A stretch of DNA of 64,000 nt. It comes from Neopusillimonas aromaticivorans (GTDB lineage: Bacteria > Pseudomonadota > Gammaproteobacteria > Burkholderiales > Burkholderiaceae_B). Made by a program: the position numbers and the translations under genes. The stretch lies in assembly GCF_030344915.1 (NCBI RefSeq), contig NZ_CP128233.1, positions 3,038,001 through 3,102,000 of the forward strand, in the 5' to 3' direction. Numbering within the stretch: the first letter of the stretch is position 1; each line of letters opens with the position of its first letter. The notes under the pieces were generated by a model. It was not told where the DNA came from and did no database searches. It was given only the letters and a program-made list of their open reading frames with translations. Shown here piece after piece: positions 56,333 through 64,000 of this stretch.

Positions 56333-57079
56333 ATGTCAGATTCTTCTTTGCCCATTCCCGATCCTGTCGTGCTGGTGCCGGCCAACCGGCGCGCAGAGGT
56401 CTTGTTCGTATTGCTTCACGACGATGCTGCCAGCCCCGATCAGCTTGAAAGCCTGAAAAAGGTGCTGTTGCAAGCCTTTCCTCAGGCGGCCCTGGCGTTG
56501 TTTTATGGGCCTTTGGCGTCTGAGGTCAACCGGCATCACTGGTTCGAGCAACAGGGCCTTAACGAGTACAACTACGTCGGGCGTGTTGAAAGCGCTCTGC
56601 CTCGCCTGGTGGCGCATATCCAGTGGGTACAAAAACAGCTTGAACTTGATGCTGACGCCACGGCGCTGTGCGGGTTCGGGCAAGGGGCTACTTTGGCCCT
56701 TGAGGCTACCCTCGCGCATGCTGGCCTGGCCGGTCGTGTGCTTGCGTTTTCGGGGTGCCATGCACGTTTGCCGGCAGTTGTTTCTCCGCACACCACCATG
56801 CATCTGTTGCACGGTGCCAACGATCCGGTTGTGCCTCAAGACGCCATGAAAGCGGTTCATGCGCATGTGTCAGATCTTGGTGGCGATGCCACACTTGATA
56901 TTGCGTCGGGGGTTGGGCATGAACTGCATCCGGCATTGCTCGAACAGGCCGTGCATCGGTTGCAAACCTATGTACCCATGCGCCGCTGGAAAGAAGCCAT
57001 GAGCACCTTGAAGGAAAAATCCTGCGACCCGGACGATGGCATTGATACCACACCCCCACCGGGTACGACTCTGCACTGA
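56333..57079 (+). CDS. YpfH-type alpha/beta hydrolase lacking the nucleophile serine
   Basis: 248 residues of the phospholipase/carboxylesterase group. Start MSDSSLPIPDPVVLVPANRR. The fold shows LFVLLHDDAASPDQLESLKK, ALFYGPLASEVNRHHWFEQQ, HGANDPVVPQDAMKAVHAHV (acid) and GVGHELHPALL (histidine). The nucleophile elbow, normally G-F-S-Q-G, reads CGFGQGATLAL: the serine codon is GGG. Catalysis as an esterase is therefore not expected unless this is a base error. Confidence 0.85.
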   Translation: MSDSSLPIPDPVVLVPANRRAEVLFVLLHDDAASPDQLESLKKVLLQAFPQAALALFYGPLASEVNRHHWFEQQGLNEYNYVGRVESALPRLVAHIQWVQKQLELDADATALCGFGQGATLALEATLAHAGLAGRVLAFSGCHARLPAVVSPHTTMHLLHGANDPVVPQDAMKAVHAHVSDLGGDATLDIASGVGHELHPALLEQAVHRLQTYVPMRRWKEAMSTLKEKSCDPDDGIDTTPPPGTTLH

Positions 57080-57111
57080 AACGCACCGGGTATGACCCTG
57101 TACTGAAGCGA

Positions 57112-57894
57112 TCAGTCTGGCAGTTGCCAGGGCCAGTCGTGGCGTTCGACCGGTTGGCCCTGACGGTCGTAAGTCAATTCACTGAACAGCGCGCGCCCGC
57201 TTTTATGGATGGCAATAACGGTTGAACATCGTGTGCCGTAGTCGGGGCTGACGATGAAAGGGCTGCTCAGCAGACGTTCTTTTTCCAGCGATAAACCGGT
57301 ATGTGGCAGTTCGTGGTCGGGTGCCTGGGTATTATCTTTCAGTAATTCAAAAACCCGGTTAACCGAACGCTCCAGATGTTCGACGGGGAAGTGGTTCAGC
57401 ACCTCGCGCAGGCGTTCGGTTTTGGGCCAGGCCGTATCCAGCAAGTGGTTAGATACCACATAGCGGCCTGGCGTCAGTACCCAGGCACGCCGGGGGCCAG
57501 GCCATTGGTTGCTGACGTAGCTGGCATGCTGCCTGTCGCCGATCAGCAGATTGAAACCTGCGTACATGCCGCCCTGAACGGCAGCCTGTTCAGCGTAATC
57601 CAGGGCGCTGTCCTGGCTGGTCAGAAAATTTTTCACCAGCTCACCGCGTGAGACCGGGTTGGATGGCCCCGACAGATTCAGGTCGCGATAATTGGTCAGG
57701 ACGGCAAACCGGCCTTGCCGCGTAACGCCCAGCCAGGTACCGCCTGCCGCTTCGTCGATGCCGGCAATCACGTCGGGGTGGTCTTCCCAAGGGACTGCCG
57801 GGCGTGCCGGACGGGCATGAAATTCGTCGCGATTGGCGGCAATGAACAGTGGCCAGTCAGGATGTGATTGCCACGCCAGGTAGGCAATGCACAT
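57112..57894 (-). CDS. NRDE (TANGO2-like) family protein
   Basis: 260 residues starting MCIAYLAWQSHPDWPLFIAA with NRDEFHARPARPAVPWEDHP, which holds the name-giving N-R-D-E motif, then GGTWLGVTRQGRFAVLTNYR and GFNLLIGDRQHASYVSNQWP. Cys2 at the N-terminus suggests an N-terminal nucleophile fold; the biochemical role is not known. It begins 3 nt after the pbpG stop, so the two are co-transcribed. Confidence 0.9.
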   Translation of the reverse strand: MCIAYLAWQSHPDWPLFIAANRDEFHARPARPAVPWEDHPDVIAGIDEAAGGTWLGVTRQGRFAVLTNYRDLNLSGPSNPVSRGELVKNFLTSQDSALDYAEQAAVQGGMYAGFNLLIGDRQHASYVSNQWPGPRRAWVLTPGRYVVSNHLLDTAWPKTERLREVLNHFPVEHLERSVNRVFELLKDNTQAPDHELPHTGLSLEKERLLSSPFIVSPDYGTRCSTVIAIHKSGRALFSELTYDRQGQPVERHDWPWQLPD

Positions 57895-57897
57895 GGC

Positions 57898-58740
57898 TTA
57901 CTTCAGCATGGCCAGGTTGAGGTGCTTTTCCACGTAATTGCGTACCCTCACGGCGTCACCGATACGCGAGTAGCGCCCGTGTGAATTCAGGAACACCATG
58001 GCCACCTCGCGGTTATCGATGCGGGTCACCATGACCAGACAAAGACCGGCTTCATTGATAAAACCGGTTTTTGAAATGTTGATGTCCCAGTCATTGCTTT
58101 TAACGAGCCGGTTGGTATTGTTGTAAACCAGCTGACGCCCGTTTTTAAGTTTGATGTTGTGTTGGTCACTGACGGTGTAGCGCTGGATGACAGGGTGTTC
58201 ATTGACGGCGCGCAGTAGCTTGACCAGATCGCGGGGCGTTGAAACGTTGTCGGCAGACAACCCGGTTGGATCGACAAAACGGCTGTGGCGCATGCCCAGT
58301 GCGCGTGCCTTGTCGTTCATGGCGCGTACAAAGGCCAGCATGCCGCCCGGATAGTGACGACCCAAGGCGTGAGCTGCACGATTTTCAGATGACATCAACG
58401 CCAGATGCATCATGTCGGCGCGAGTGAGTTGGGTGCCTACCGCCAGACGAGAGCGAGAATTGCGCAGTCGGTCGATGTCATCTGTACTGATAGACAAGTT
58501 TTGTTGCAGGGACAAGCCCGATTCTGCAACAACCAGAGCGGTCATGAGTTTTGTAATTGAGGCAATGGGGCGAACGTCTTCGCTGTTTTTGTCATACAGC
58601 ACTGAGGCGCTGGACAGATCTTGTACGAAAACCGATTCGGATTGCATGTTGTCGGCGTGTGCCACCGGGGCAAGAGCGGCGACCAGCACACAGGCCCCGG
58701 CAAAGGCACAAAAACGACGAAAAATTGACTTCAGCAGCAT
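57898..58740 (-). CDS. pbpG: D-alanyl-D-alanine endopeptidase (PBP7 type)
   Basis: 280 residues with signal peptide (VLVAALAPVAHA). Penicillin-binding motifs: S-x-x-K in RPIASITKLMTALVVAESGL, S-x-N in HLALMSSENRAAHALGRHYP, and K-T-G in DINISKTGFINEAGLCLVMV. Cuts peptide cross-links in the periplasm. No C-terminal membrane anchor helix, as in PBP7. Intact. Confidence 0.92.
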   Translation of the reverse strand: MLLKSIFRRFCAFAGACVLVAALAPVAHADNMQSESVFVQDLSSASVLYDKNSEDVRPIASITKLMTALVVAESGLSLQQNLSISTDDIDRLRNSRSRLAVGTQLTRADMMHLALMSSENRAAHALGRHYPGGMLAFVRAMNDKARALGMRHSRFVDPTGLSADNVSTPRDLVKLLRAVNEHPVIQRYTVSDQHNIKLKNGRQLVYNNTNRLVKSNDWDINISKTGFINEAGLCLVMVTRIDNREVAMVFLNSHGRYSRIGDAVRVRNYVEKHLNLAMLK

Positions 58741-58850
58741 GTGAGTTCCAGCAATTCACGATGCTGCTGATCATATCAAATAAATTTAAAAATCAACAAA
58801 TAAATTAGTGGTTTATGTGACCTAATTCAATTGATTTCTATGTGTCTTGT

Positions 58851-60068
58851 TCAGCAAGCGGTCAGACGTGGCGTTTTTTCGTTGGCCAGACCAAACAAAG
58901 GGCGTAGCCCGACACCGACGGCATTGCCGGCGAATGCGGCAGGAACCCAAAGCCATCCGTGCAGGCTGCCCGACAAAATACCGCTGAAGTAGGCCCCGAT
59001 ATTGCAGCCAAACGCCATGCGCGAACCAATACCCAGCAGCAACCCGCCAACAATCGCTGCCGCCAGCGAACGCGCAGGCAATTTCCAGATAGGCGCGAAT
59101 TTGCCTGCGGCTGCCGCTGCACCCATGGCGCCCAGGACCAGACCGATATCCATGACGGAAGTAATGTCTTGAGCGATAGACTGCTGAAGCGGGGCAGGGT
59201 TCTTGACCCAGAATGCCCATTGATCGGGCTGCGCCAGATCAAAAAGGCCAGGGTTTTGGCACCCCACAAAGCAAATGCCGAGGTAATGCCCCAGGGCGCC
59301 CGGCCAGGGCCAGGGTCGCAAAGTTGAGAATAACCAGTGCGACAGCGCCCCACACCAGCGGCCAAGGGCCGCGCAGCAGCGAATTCATGCCGCCCGTTGA
59401 GCGCGCATGACTGATGATTTGCCCATGCCGACGCTTTTCAAATACAAGAGTCAGCCAGTAGATCAGGGCAAACACTGCCAGGTTAGACAGCAGGGCGGGC
59501 CAAAGGCCCCAGGTTTTACCAAGGATACGGGGGGCAGGGCCGGTAACGAGCCCCACCACGGAAAAAGCCAGGCACCGATGACCGAACCCACAATGAAAAA
59601 TGCCAGCGTGACGACCATGCGGGTGCTGCCCCCGCCCACGGCAAACAGGGTGCCCGAGGCGCAACCGCCGCCCAGTTGCATGCCAATACCAAAGATGAAT
59701 GCACCCAGCACCACCGAAAGCCCGGGTGGCGAAACAAAACCGTTTACCGCTTGCCCGGCCAACGTACCCTGGGCAAGAAACGGAAAGAACAGGATAACGC
59801 CTGCGGCGAGCATCAGCATTTGTGCGCGCAGCCCGGCACCCTGGCGGTCTGACAGGAATACACGCCACGACGACGTAAACCCAAACGATGAATGATAAAG
59901 GGTGATGCCCAGCAAGATGCCCACAACCCACAGCGCGGCCTGGCGGCCACTGACGGTTTCAGCAATGTAAAAAATACCCGCCAGTGCGATAAGCAGCGCA
60001 ATGGTAAGGGGCTTGATGTTCAGTCGAACCGGACCGGTCGGTCCGGGCAAGGTGTGTGAGGTGGACAT
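58851..60068 (-). CDS. YeeE/YedE (TsuA-like) sulfur-compound permease (frameshifted)
   Basis: Multi-pass membrane protein. Two similar halves each with the G-x-G-C or F-G-C motif: IGMQLGGGCASGTLFAVGGG and SRMAFGCNIGAYFSGILSGS. Others: ALWVVGILLGITLYHSSFGF and FPWWGSLPALPPVSLV. Shifts near 59515, 59295 and 59225 break the frame; joined about 405 residues. TsuA relatives take up thiosulfate; the conserved cysteines support that. No TusA/YeeD gene is adjacent. Divergent from panE. Confidence 0.85.
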
Positions 60069-60399
60069 GATGTTTTTTAAGTTGTGTGATAGCGATGCCG
60101 TTCAGCGGCACATGCGCCATTTATTAATAACCAATAGCAATAATGGAAAGGTTTGATAGAACGCAGGACAATATGTTAATCGTTTCAGCCGATATTTTCA
60201 TGTCAAGTGGTTTCTATATTTCTTATGGAAATAAACTTATCGATGGTTGGCATACACTTTGGCAACGCAGGTTCTTGCACGGGCTGGCCAGATTCGTCTG
60301 CAACTTTTGGGTGATGTGTGTTGGGTGCGGGTTGCTTCGCGTTCATTACTTCGGGTCGTCGGGCGTCGGCTTTGTATTTCAGTTTATAAAGGTAAAACC
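60069..60399. other. Divergent promoter region between the YeeE gene and panE
   Basis: AT-rich, about 330 bases. No gene supported. Promoters for both directions should lie here; I could not assign a clear pair. Confidence 0.45.
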
Positions 60400-61319
60400 A
60401 TGAAAATCCTGATTGTTGGCGCGGGTGCTGTCGGCGGCTTGTTCGGTGCGAGTTTGCATCGGGCAGGCGCCGATGTGCAGTTTTGGTGCGCCTGGCGCGC
60501 AAGGCGTTACTGGATGCCGAAGGGCTAACCGTCGTCACCCCGGCCGGCGAATATCCGTTCACGCCGCGCACCGTCGTGGCCAGCGACTTGCAGCCGGGCT
60601 ATGAGCTGGTCATTCTGACCAACAAGGCATACGCCCTGGATGGGGTGATCGCCGATGTGCGGGCAGCCGTTGGGCCGCAAACCTGGTTTTTGCCGCTAAT
60701 GAATGGCTTGCGACACCTTGACGCCCTGGACGCCGCATTTGGTACTGATCGCGTGTTGGGCGGCATCGCCATGACAATTGCTACGCTGGCTGACCCGACG
60801 CATGTGCAGGTGGCCAATGCCTACAGCAGCATTACGGTTGGGGCGAGGTCGGCGGGCCAAGTTGAAATGGCGCAACGGGTGTGGCAGATGCTGTCGGACT
60901 CCGGGATTGAAACCGGATTCAGCGAGCGGGTTATTGACGATATGTGGGACAAGTTCTGCCGGATGGCATCGTTGGGTGCGGCCAACTGTTTATTACATGG
61001 CACGGTGGGCGAATACATGCGCAGCCGTGACGGCGGCGACATTGCGCTGCAGTTATTCCACGAGTGCACTGAAACGGCAAAGGCGGCAGGTCACCCGATG
61101 CATCCGCAGGCGGTGGCGGGCTTCCAGCGGGTGCTGACAAACCCGAAGTCGTCATTCAATTCATCGATATACCGGGATATGCGGGCGGGGTTGCCCATCG
61201 AGGGCGATCATTTGGTTGGTGATATGGTGCGCCGGGCTCAGGCAGCAGGGGTGCCCTGTTCGTTGCTGGCCGTGGCGTTGGCCGTGCTTGAAACCTATAG
61301 CGGGCGGTTAGAAGCCTGA
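60400..61319 (+). CDS. panE: 2-dehydropantoate 2-reductase family (one frameshift)
   Basis: ApbA/PanE family: NADPH-binding MKILIVGAGAVGGLFGASLH and RAGADVQF, then after a lost T in the run at 60481-60484, VRLARKALLDAEGLTVVTPA, ELVILTNKAYALDGVIADV, PLMNGLRHLDALDAAFGTDR, and C-terminal helix domain with KFCRMASLGAANCL and SSIYRDMRAGLPIEGDHLV. About 306 residues joined. Makes pantoate for CoA, or acts on another 2-keto acid. GGTAAAACC precedes the ATG. Confidence 0.88.
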
Positions 61320-61489
61320 ACATGGATAGCTTTGGGCGCGGCCCCGATGGGGGTGTTAGCCAGTGCCAAGCGGCAGCATCGTAGCCAGTGGAATAACCAG
61401 AATCACACTTTAATGCGCTGAAAAATGTATTTTTTAACGATAATATGCGCATAAAAGTGCGGTTTGAACGCGATTAAGCAAGAACATCC

Positions 61490-63745
61490 ATGAGCCATCC
61501 TTGCCCCGAAGAAACCGATACCCGTCACTCTTGCGGCTGTGGCAGCGCTTCCGGCACTGAAACCATCGTCGTCGCCCCGCCCAAGCCAGAATCGCAAGGC
61601 ATACCGGTATTCCGCATTCCTACCATGGACTGCGCGGCAGAGGAAGGAGAGATCCGGCACGCATTGGCAAAGCTTCCGGGGCTGCGCAGCCTGAGCTTTC
61701 AACTCGGGGCGCGGACTCTCGCAATCGATGCCCCTGCCGAATCCATCCCGCTGGCGCTGGATGCGATTCGCAAAGCAGGATTCAAACCGGTTCCATTGTC
61801 CGGGCCCGTAGGGCAAGACGGTGATCATGACCACGCGGGTCACGACCACCCTCACAGCCTGGGTGGCGTTGCGCTTCCCGAAGGTTTGCCCCGATACGTC
61901 TTGGCCCTGGTTTTGGCCTTTGGGGCTGAATTAATTTCTTTCTTTGCCCCGCATACGGTGGTCTTCTCGGGCGTCGGTATGGCCCTTGCGTCTGTCGCCA
62001 TCGGGCTGTCCGGGTTTTCGACCTACGTAAAGGGTTTGGCAGCGCTGCGCAACCTGCGCCTGAATATCAACGCGTTGATGACCGTCGCCGTCACGGGCGC
62101 TTTCCTTATTGGTCAATGGCCGGAAGCCGCCATGGTGATGGCGCTGTATGCCCTTGCCGAACTCATCGAAGCGCGCTCGGTAGACCGCGCCCGCAATGCC
62201 ATCAAGGGGCTGTTGGACATGACGCCAGAGAAGGCGCAGGTCAGGCAAGCCGACGGTTCATGGGTAGAGTGTCTGGTAAAGACAGTCGCCCCAGGCGCAA
62301 TCGTTCGGGTTAAACCGGGTGTGCGTGTTCCACTCGATGGGGTGATCGTCGCAGGGGCGACTTCTGTCGACCAGTCTCCCGTGACCGGGGAAAGCATTCC
62401 CGTCGATAAGGCTATCGGCGATGCCGTGTTTGCAGGCACCATCAACGCCACTGGCATGGTCGAGGTCCAGGTCAGCTCAGCGGCCAATGGCACGTTGCTG
62501 GCCCGAATCATCCATGCGGTGGAACAGGCCCAAGGGTCGCGCGCGCCCACACAGCAATTTGTGGACCGCTTTGCCGCCATCTATACGCCCTCCGTCTTCA
62601 CGCTGGCTTTGGCCGTGTGCTTGCTGACGCCTTGGTTGATGGGTTGGACCTGGATGCAGGCTATCTACAAAGCCTTGGTGCTTTTGGTCATCGCTTGCCC
62701 CTGCGCGTTGGTGATTTCCACCCCCGTGACCGTCGTGAGCGGGTTGGCAGCGGCCGCGCGCCGTGGCATCTTGATCAAGGGCGGCGTCTACCTGGAAGGC
62801 GCCCGCAAGATCAAGGCGATTGCGCTGGACAAGACCGGCACCATCACGCTGGGCAAGCCCAGGTTGGTGGCTACCGAAGTTCTGCCGACTGACCAGTCAG
62901 AGCCACAAGTCTTGCGTTGGGCGTCAGACCTGGCAGGGCACTCCGACCATCCCGTGTCCAAAGCCATTGCCCAGGGCCTGGGCATCCAGGGCAATGGGCC
63001 GCTTGAAGGCTTCACTGCTTTGCCGGGGCGCGGTATTGAGGCTAAAGCCGATGGCCTTGCCTTGATTCTTGGGAATCACCGGCTGATCGAAGATCGTGGG
63101 CTTTGCAGTCCGCAGATTGAAGCTCGATTGGCCGAACACGAAGCGCAGGGCCGCACGGTCACGATGCTGGCTTCCAGCACACAAGTTCTCGCAATCTTCG
63201 CAGTTGCCGACACCATCAAAAAGAGTTCGCGCGACGCCATTGCAGAACTTCATGCCCTTGGCGTGGCTTCGGTCATGCTGACGGGTGACAACGTCGCCAC
63301 AGCCCGGGCCATCGCAAGCCAGGCTGGCATTGACGATGCGCGCGCTAATTTGCTGCCCAAAGACAAACTTGCGGCAGTTGAAGAAATGCAAAAGCAATAC
63401 GGCTACGTTGCAATGACCGGCGATGGCATCAACGACGCCCCAGCGCTGGCCCGTTCCGATATTGGCTTCGCCATGGGTGGTGCGGGAACCGATATCGCCA
63501 TGGAAGCGGCAGACGTGGTGATCATGAACGACGATCTGCGCCGCATTCCCGAAGCCATCAGGCTATCACGCAAGACCCAGACCATTCTTTGGCAAAACAT
63601 TGCACTGGCCCTTGGCATCAAGGCCGTGTTCTTGCTGCTGGCATTATTCAACGGCGCGACCATGTGGATGGCGGTATTCGCCGATATGGGGGCAAGCCTG
63701 CTGGTCGTGTTCAATGGGTTAAGAATGCTGCGAAACAAATGCTGA
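61490..63745 (+). CDS. Cd/Zn/Pb-exporting P1B-type ATPase
   Basis: 751 residues, CadA/ZntA group. N-terminus with Cys- and His-rich blocks (SCGCGS; DHDHAGHDHPH) and an HMA-type domain (IPTMDCAAEEGEIRHAL). Membrane metal site IACPCALVISTPVTVVSGLA; actuator DQSPVTGESIPVDKAIGD; phosphorylation KAIALDKTGTITLGKPRLVA; ATP hinge YVAMTGDGINDAPALARSDI. Exports divalent soft metals. Upstream (61412-61452) ATGCGC and GCGCAT form a spaced dyad that may be an operator, but no MerR/ArsR gene is adjacent. Confidence 0.94.
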   Translation: MSHPCPEETDTRHSCGCGSASGTETIVVAPPKPESQGIPVFRIPTMDCAAEEGEIRHALAKLPGLRSLSFQLGARTLAIDAPAESIPLALDAIRKAGFKPVPLSGPVGQDGDHDHAGHDHPHSLGGVALPEGLPRYVLALVLAFGAELISFFAPHTVVFSGVGMALASVAIGLSGFSTYVKGLAALRNLRLNINALMTVAVTGAFLIGQWPEAAMVMALYALAELIEARSVDRARNAIKGLLDMTPEKAQVRQADGSWVECLVKTVAPGAIVRVKPGVRVPLDGVIVAGATSVDQSPVTGESIPVDKAIGDAVFAGTINATGMVEVQVSSAANGTLLARIIHAVEQAQGSRAPTQQFVDRFAAIYTPSVFTLALAVCLLTPWLMGWTWMQAIYKALVLLVIACPCALVISTPVTVVSGLAAAARRGILIKGGVYLEGARKIKAIALDKTGTITLGKPRLVATEVLPTDQSEPQVLRWASDLAGHSDHPVSKAIAQGLGIQGNGPLEGFTALPGRGIEAKADGLALILGNHRLIEDRGLCSPQIEARLAEHEAQGRTVTMLASSTQVLAIFAVADTIKKSSRDAIAELHALGVASVMLTGDNVATARAIASQAGIDDARANLLPKDKLAAVEEMQKQYGYVAMTGDGINDAPALARSDIGFAMGGAGTDIAMEAADVVIMNDDLRRIPEAIRLSRKTQTILWQNIALALGIKAVFLLLALFNGATMWMAVFADMGASLLVVFNGLRMLRNKC

Positions 63746-63953
63746 TGTGCTGGCACATCCAGACAGACCACAACGAAACCTCTGTCCTGTTCCGGAGGCC
63801 ATAAAATACCCACCCCGTTAAGCTTAAAAACCAACTGGTATTTGCAGCATAACCGACGATGCGGCTGCCACTATCGTCCCCTGGTAATAACGGGACGTTT
63901 ACAATGGCTGATCCTCCCCCGACCTGACCCCGCAGAAAAAAGAAATTATCACC

Positions 63954-64000
63954 ATGAAGCCCGGACGAAACGACCCTTGCCCATGCGGAAGCGGTAAAAA
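63954..64000 (+). CDS. SEC-C motif protein, 5' end only
   Basis: MKPGRNDPCPCGSGKK is visible before the window ends. The C-P-C-G-S-G-K block is the zinc-binding SEC-C motif, at the N-terminus here as in YchJ/UPF0225-like or related proteins. The rest is outside. Confidence 0.7.
   Translation, partial: MKPGRNDPCPCGSGK

Noticed and set aside
60143..60403. 86-codon frame before panE
   Set aside because: It ends inside the panE start region, is AT-rich and lacks a ribosome site; more likely the divergent promoter region.
61288..61312. MerR/CadR-type operator (TTGAAACCTATAGCGGGCGG) before the metal ATPase
   Set aside because: Only one half matches (ACCTATAG), the dyad fails, and it lies inside the panE coding end 180 nt before the ATPase.

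Overview
The window reads as a betaproteobacterium of the Burkholderiales, most likely an Alcaligenaceae-type organism. The grounds are gene content and order: gshB with an incomplete mannose-type PTS (EIIA-HPr-EI), glnK-amtB, a UbiK-type gene beside comM, and thrS-infC, rpmI-rplT-pheST-ihfA-merR. This is inference from remembered synteny, not from a database search. A large number of genes, including thrS, pheT, ihfA, ptsI and glnK, are broken by single-base shifts that mostly fall in short homopolymers. In core genes I treat these as sequence errors and annotate the genes full length.

Layout. 1-6.9 kb: a cobalamin-riboswitch-controlled TonB receptor (btuB-like), a lipoprotein 5'-nucleotidase, an Rpn-like remnant and a periplasmic binding protein with swapped lobes. 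7-28.6 kb: the chromosomal core. It holds tRNA-Val, thrS-infC (infC starts with AUC), gshB-EIIA-ptsH-ptsI, glnK-amtB with a sigma-54 promoter and a distant NtrC site, a lipoprotein, ubiK, comM, rpmI-rplT-pheS-pheT-ihfA-merR, a DUF455 gene, an ECF sigma/anti-sigma pair and an ATM1-type ABC exporter.

29-48 kb: an accessory region that starts exactly after tRNA-Pro(GGG). It contains five toxin-antitoxin loci (two intact, three damaged), remnants of an island with a DUF3427-type helicase end, an ankyrin-headed protein that resembles the front of a large sigma factor, Vsr, two Dcm-type methylases (one complete, one a Vsr-Dcm fusion remnant) and an HNH endonuclease. It also holds ISAs1, IS3 and IS66 insertions, SOS-controlled umuDC, and a coupled pair of unrecognised exported proteins. 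IS66 has a perfect 8-bp target duplication and splits a gene that can be read across the gap. A 173-bp direct repeat brackets a truncated hipBA.

48-64 kb: back to housekeeping and accessory metabolism. There is an EAL/PhnD-like/ABC-ATPase operon in which two genes carry large internal deletions, ktrAB potassium uptake, an old yellow enzyme, cheV, a thioesterase, a YqeY protein, a YpfH-type esterase lacking its nucleophile serine, an NRDE protein with a D,D-endopeptidase, a YeeE/YedE permease, panE, a CadA/ZntA-type metal ATPase and the start of a SEC-C protein at the edge.

The most interesting parts are the eroded ankyrin/Vsr/Dcm/HNH island, the gene split by IS66, the exported pair at 45.7-48.2 kb, and the leader RNAs before rpmI and thrS.
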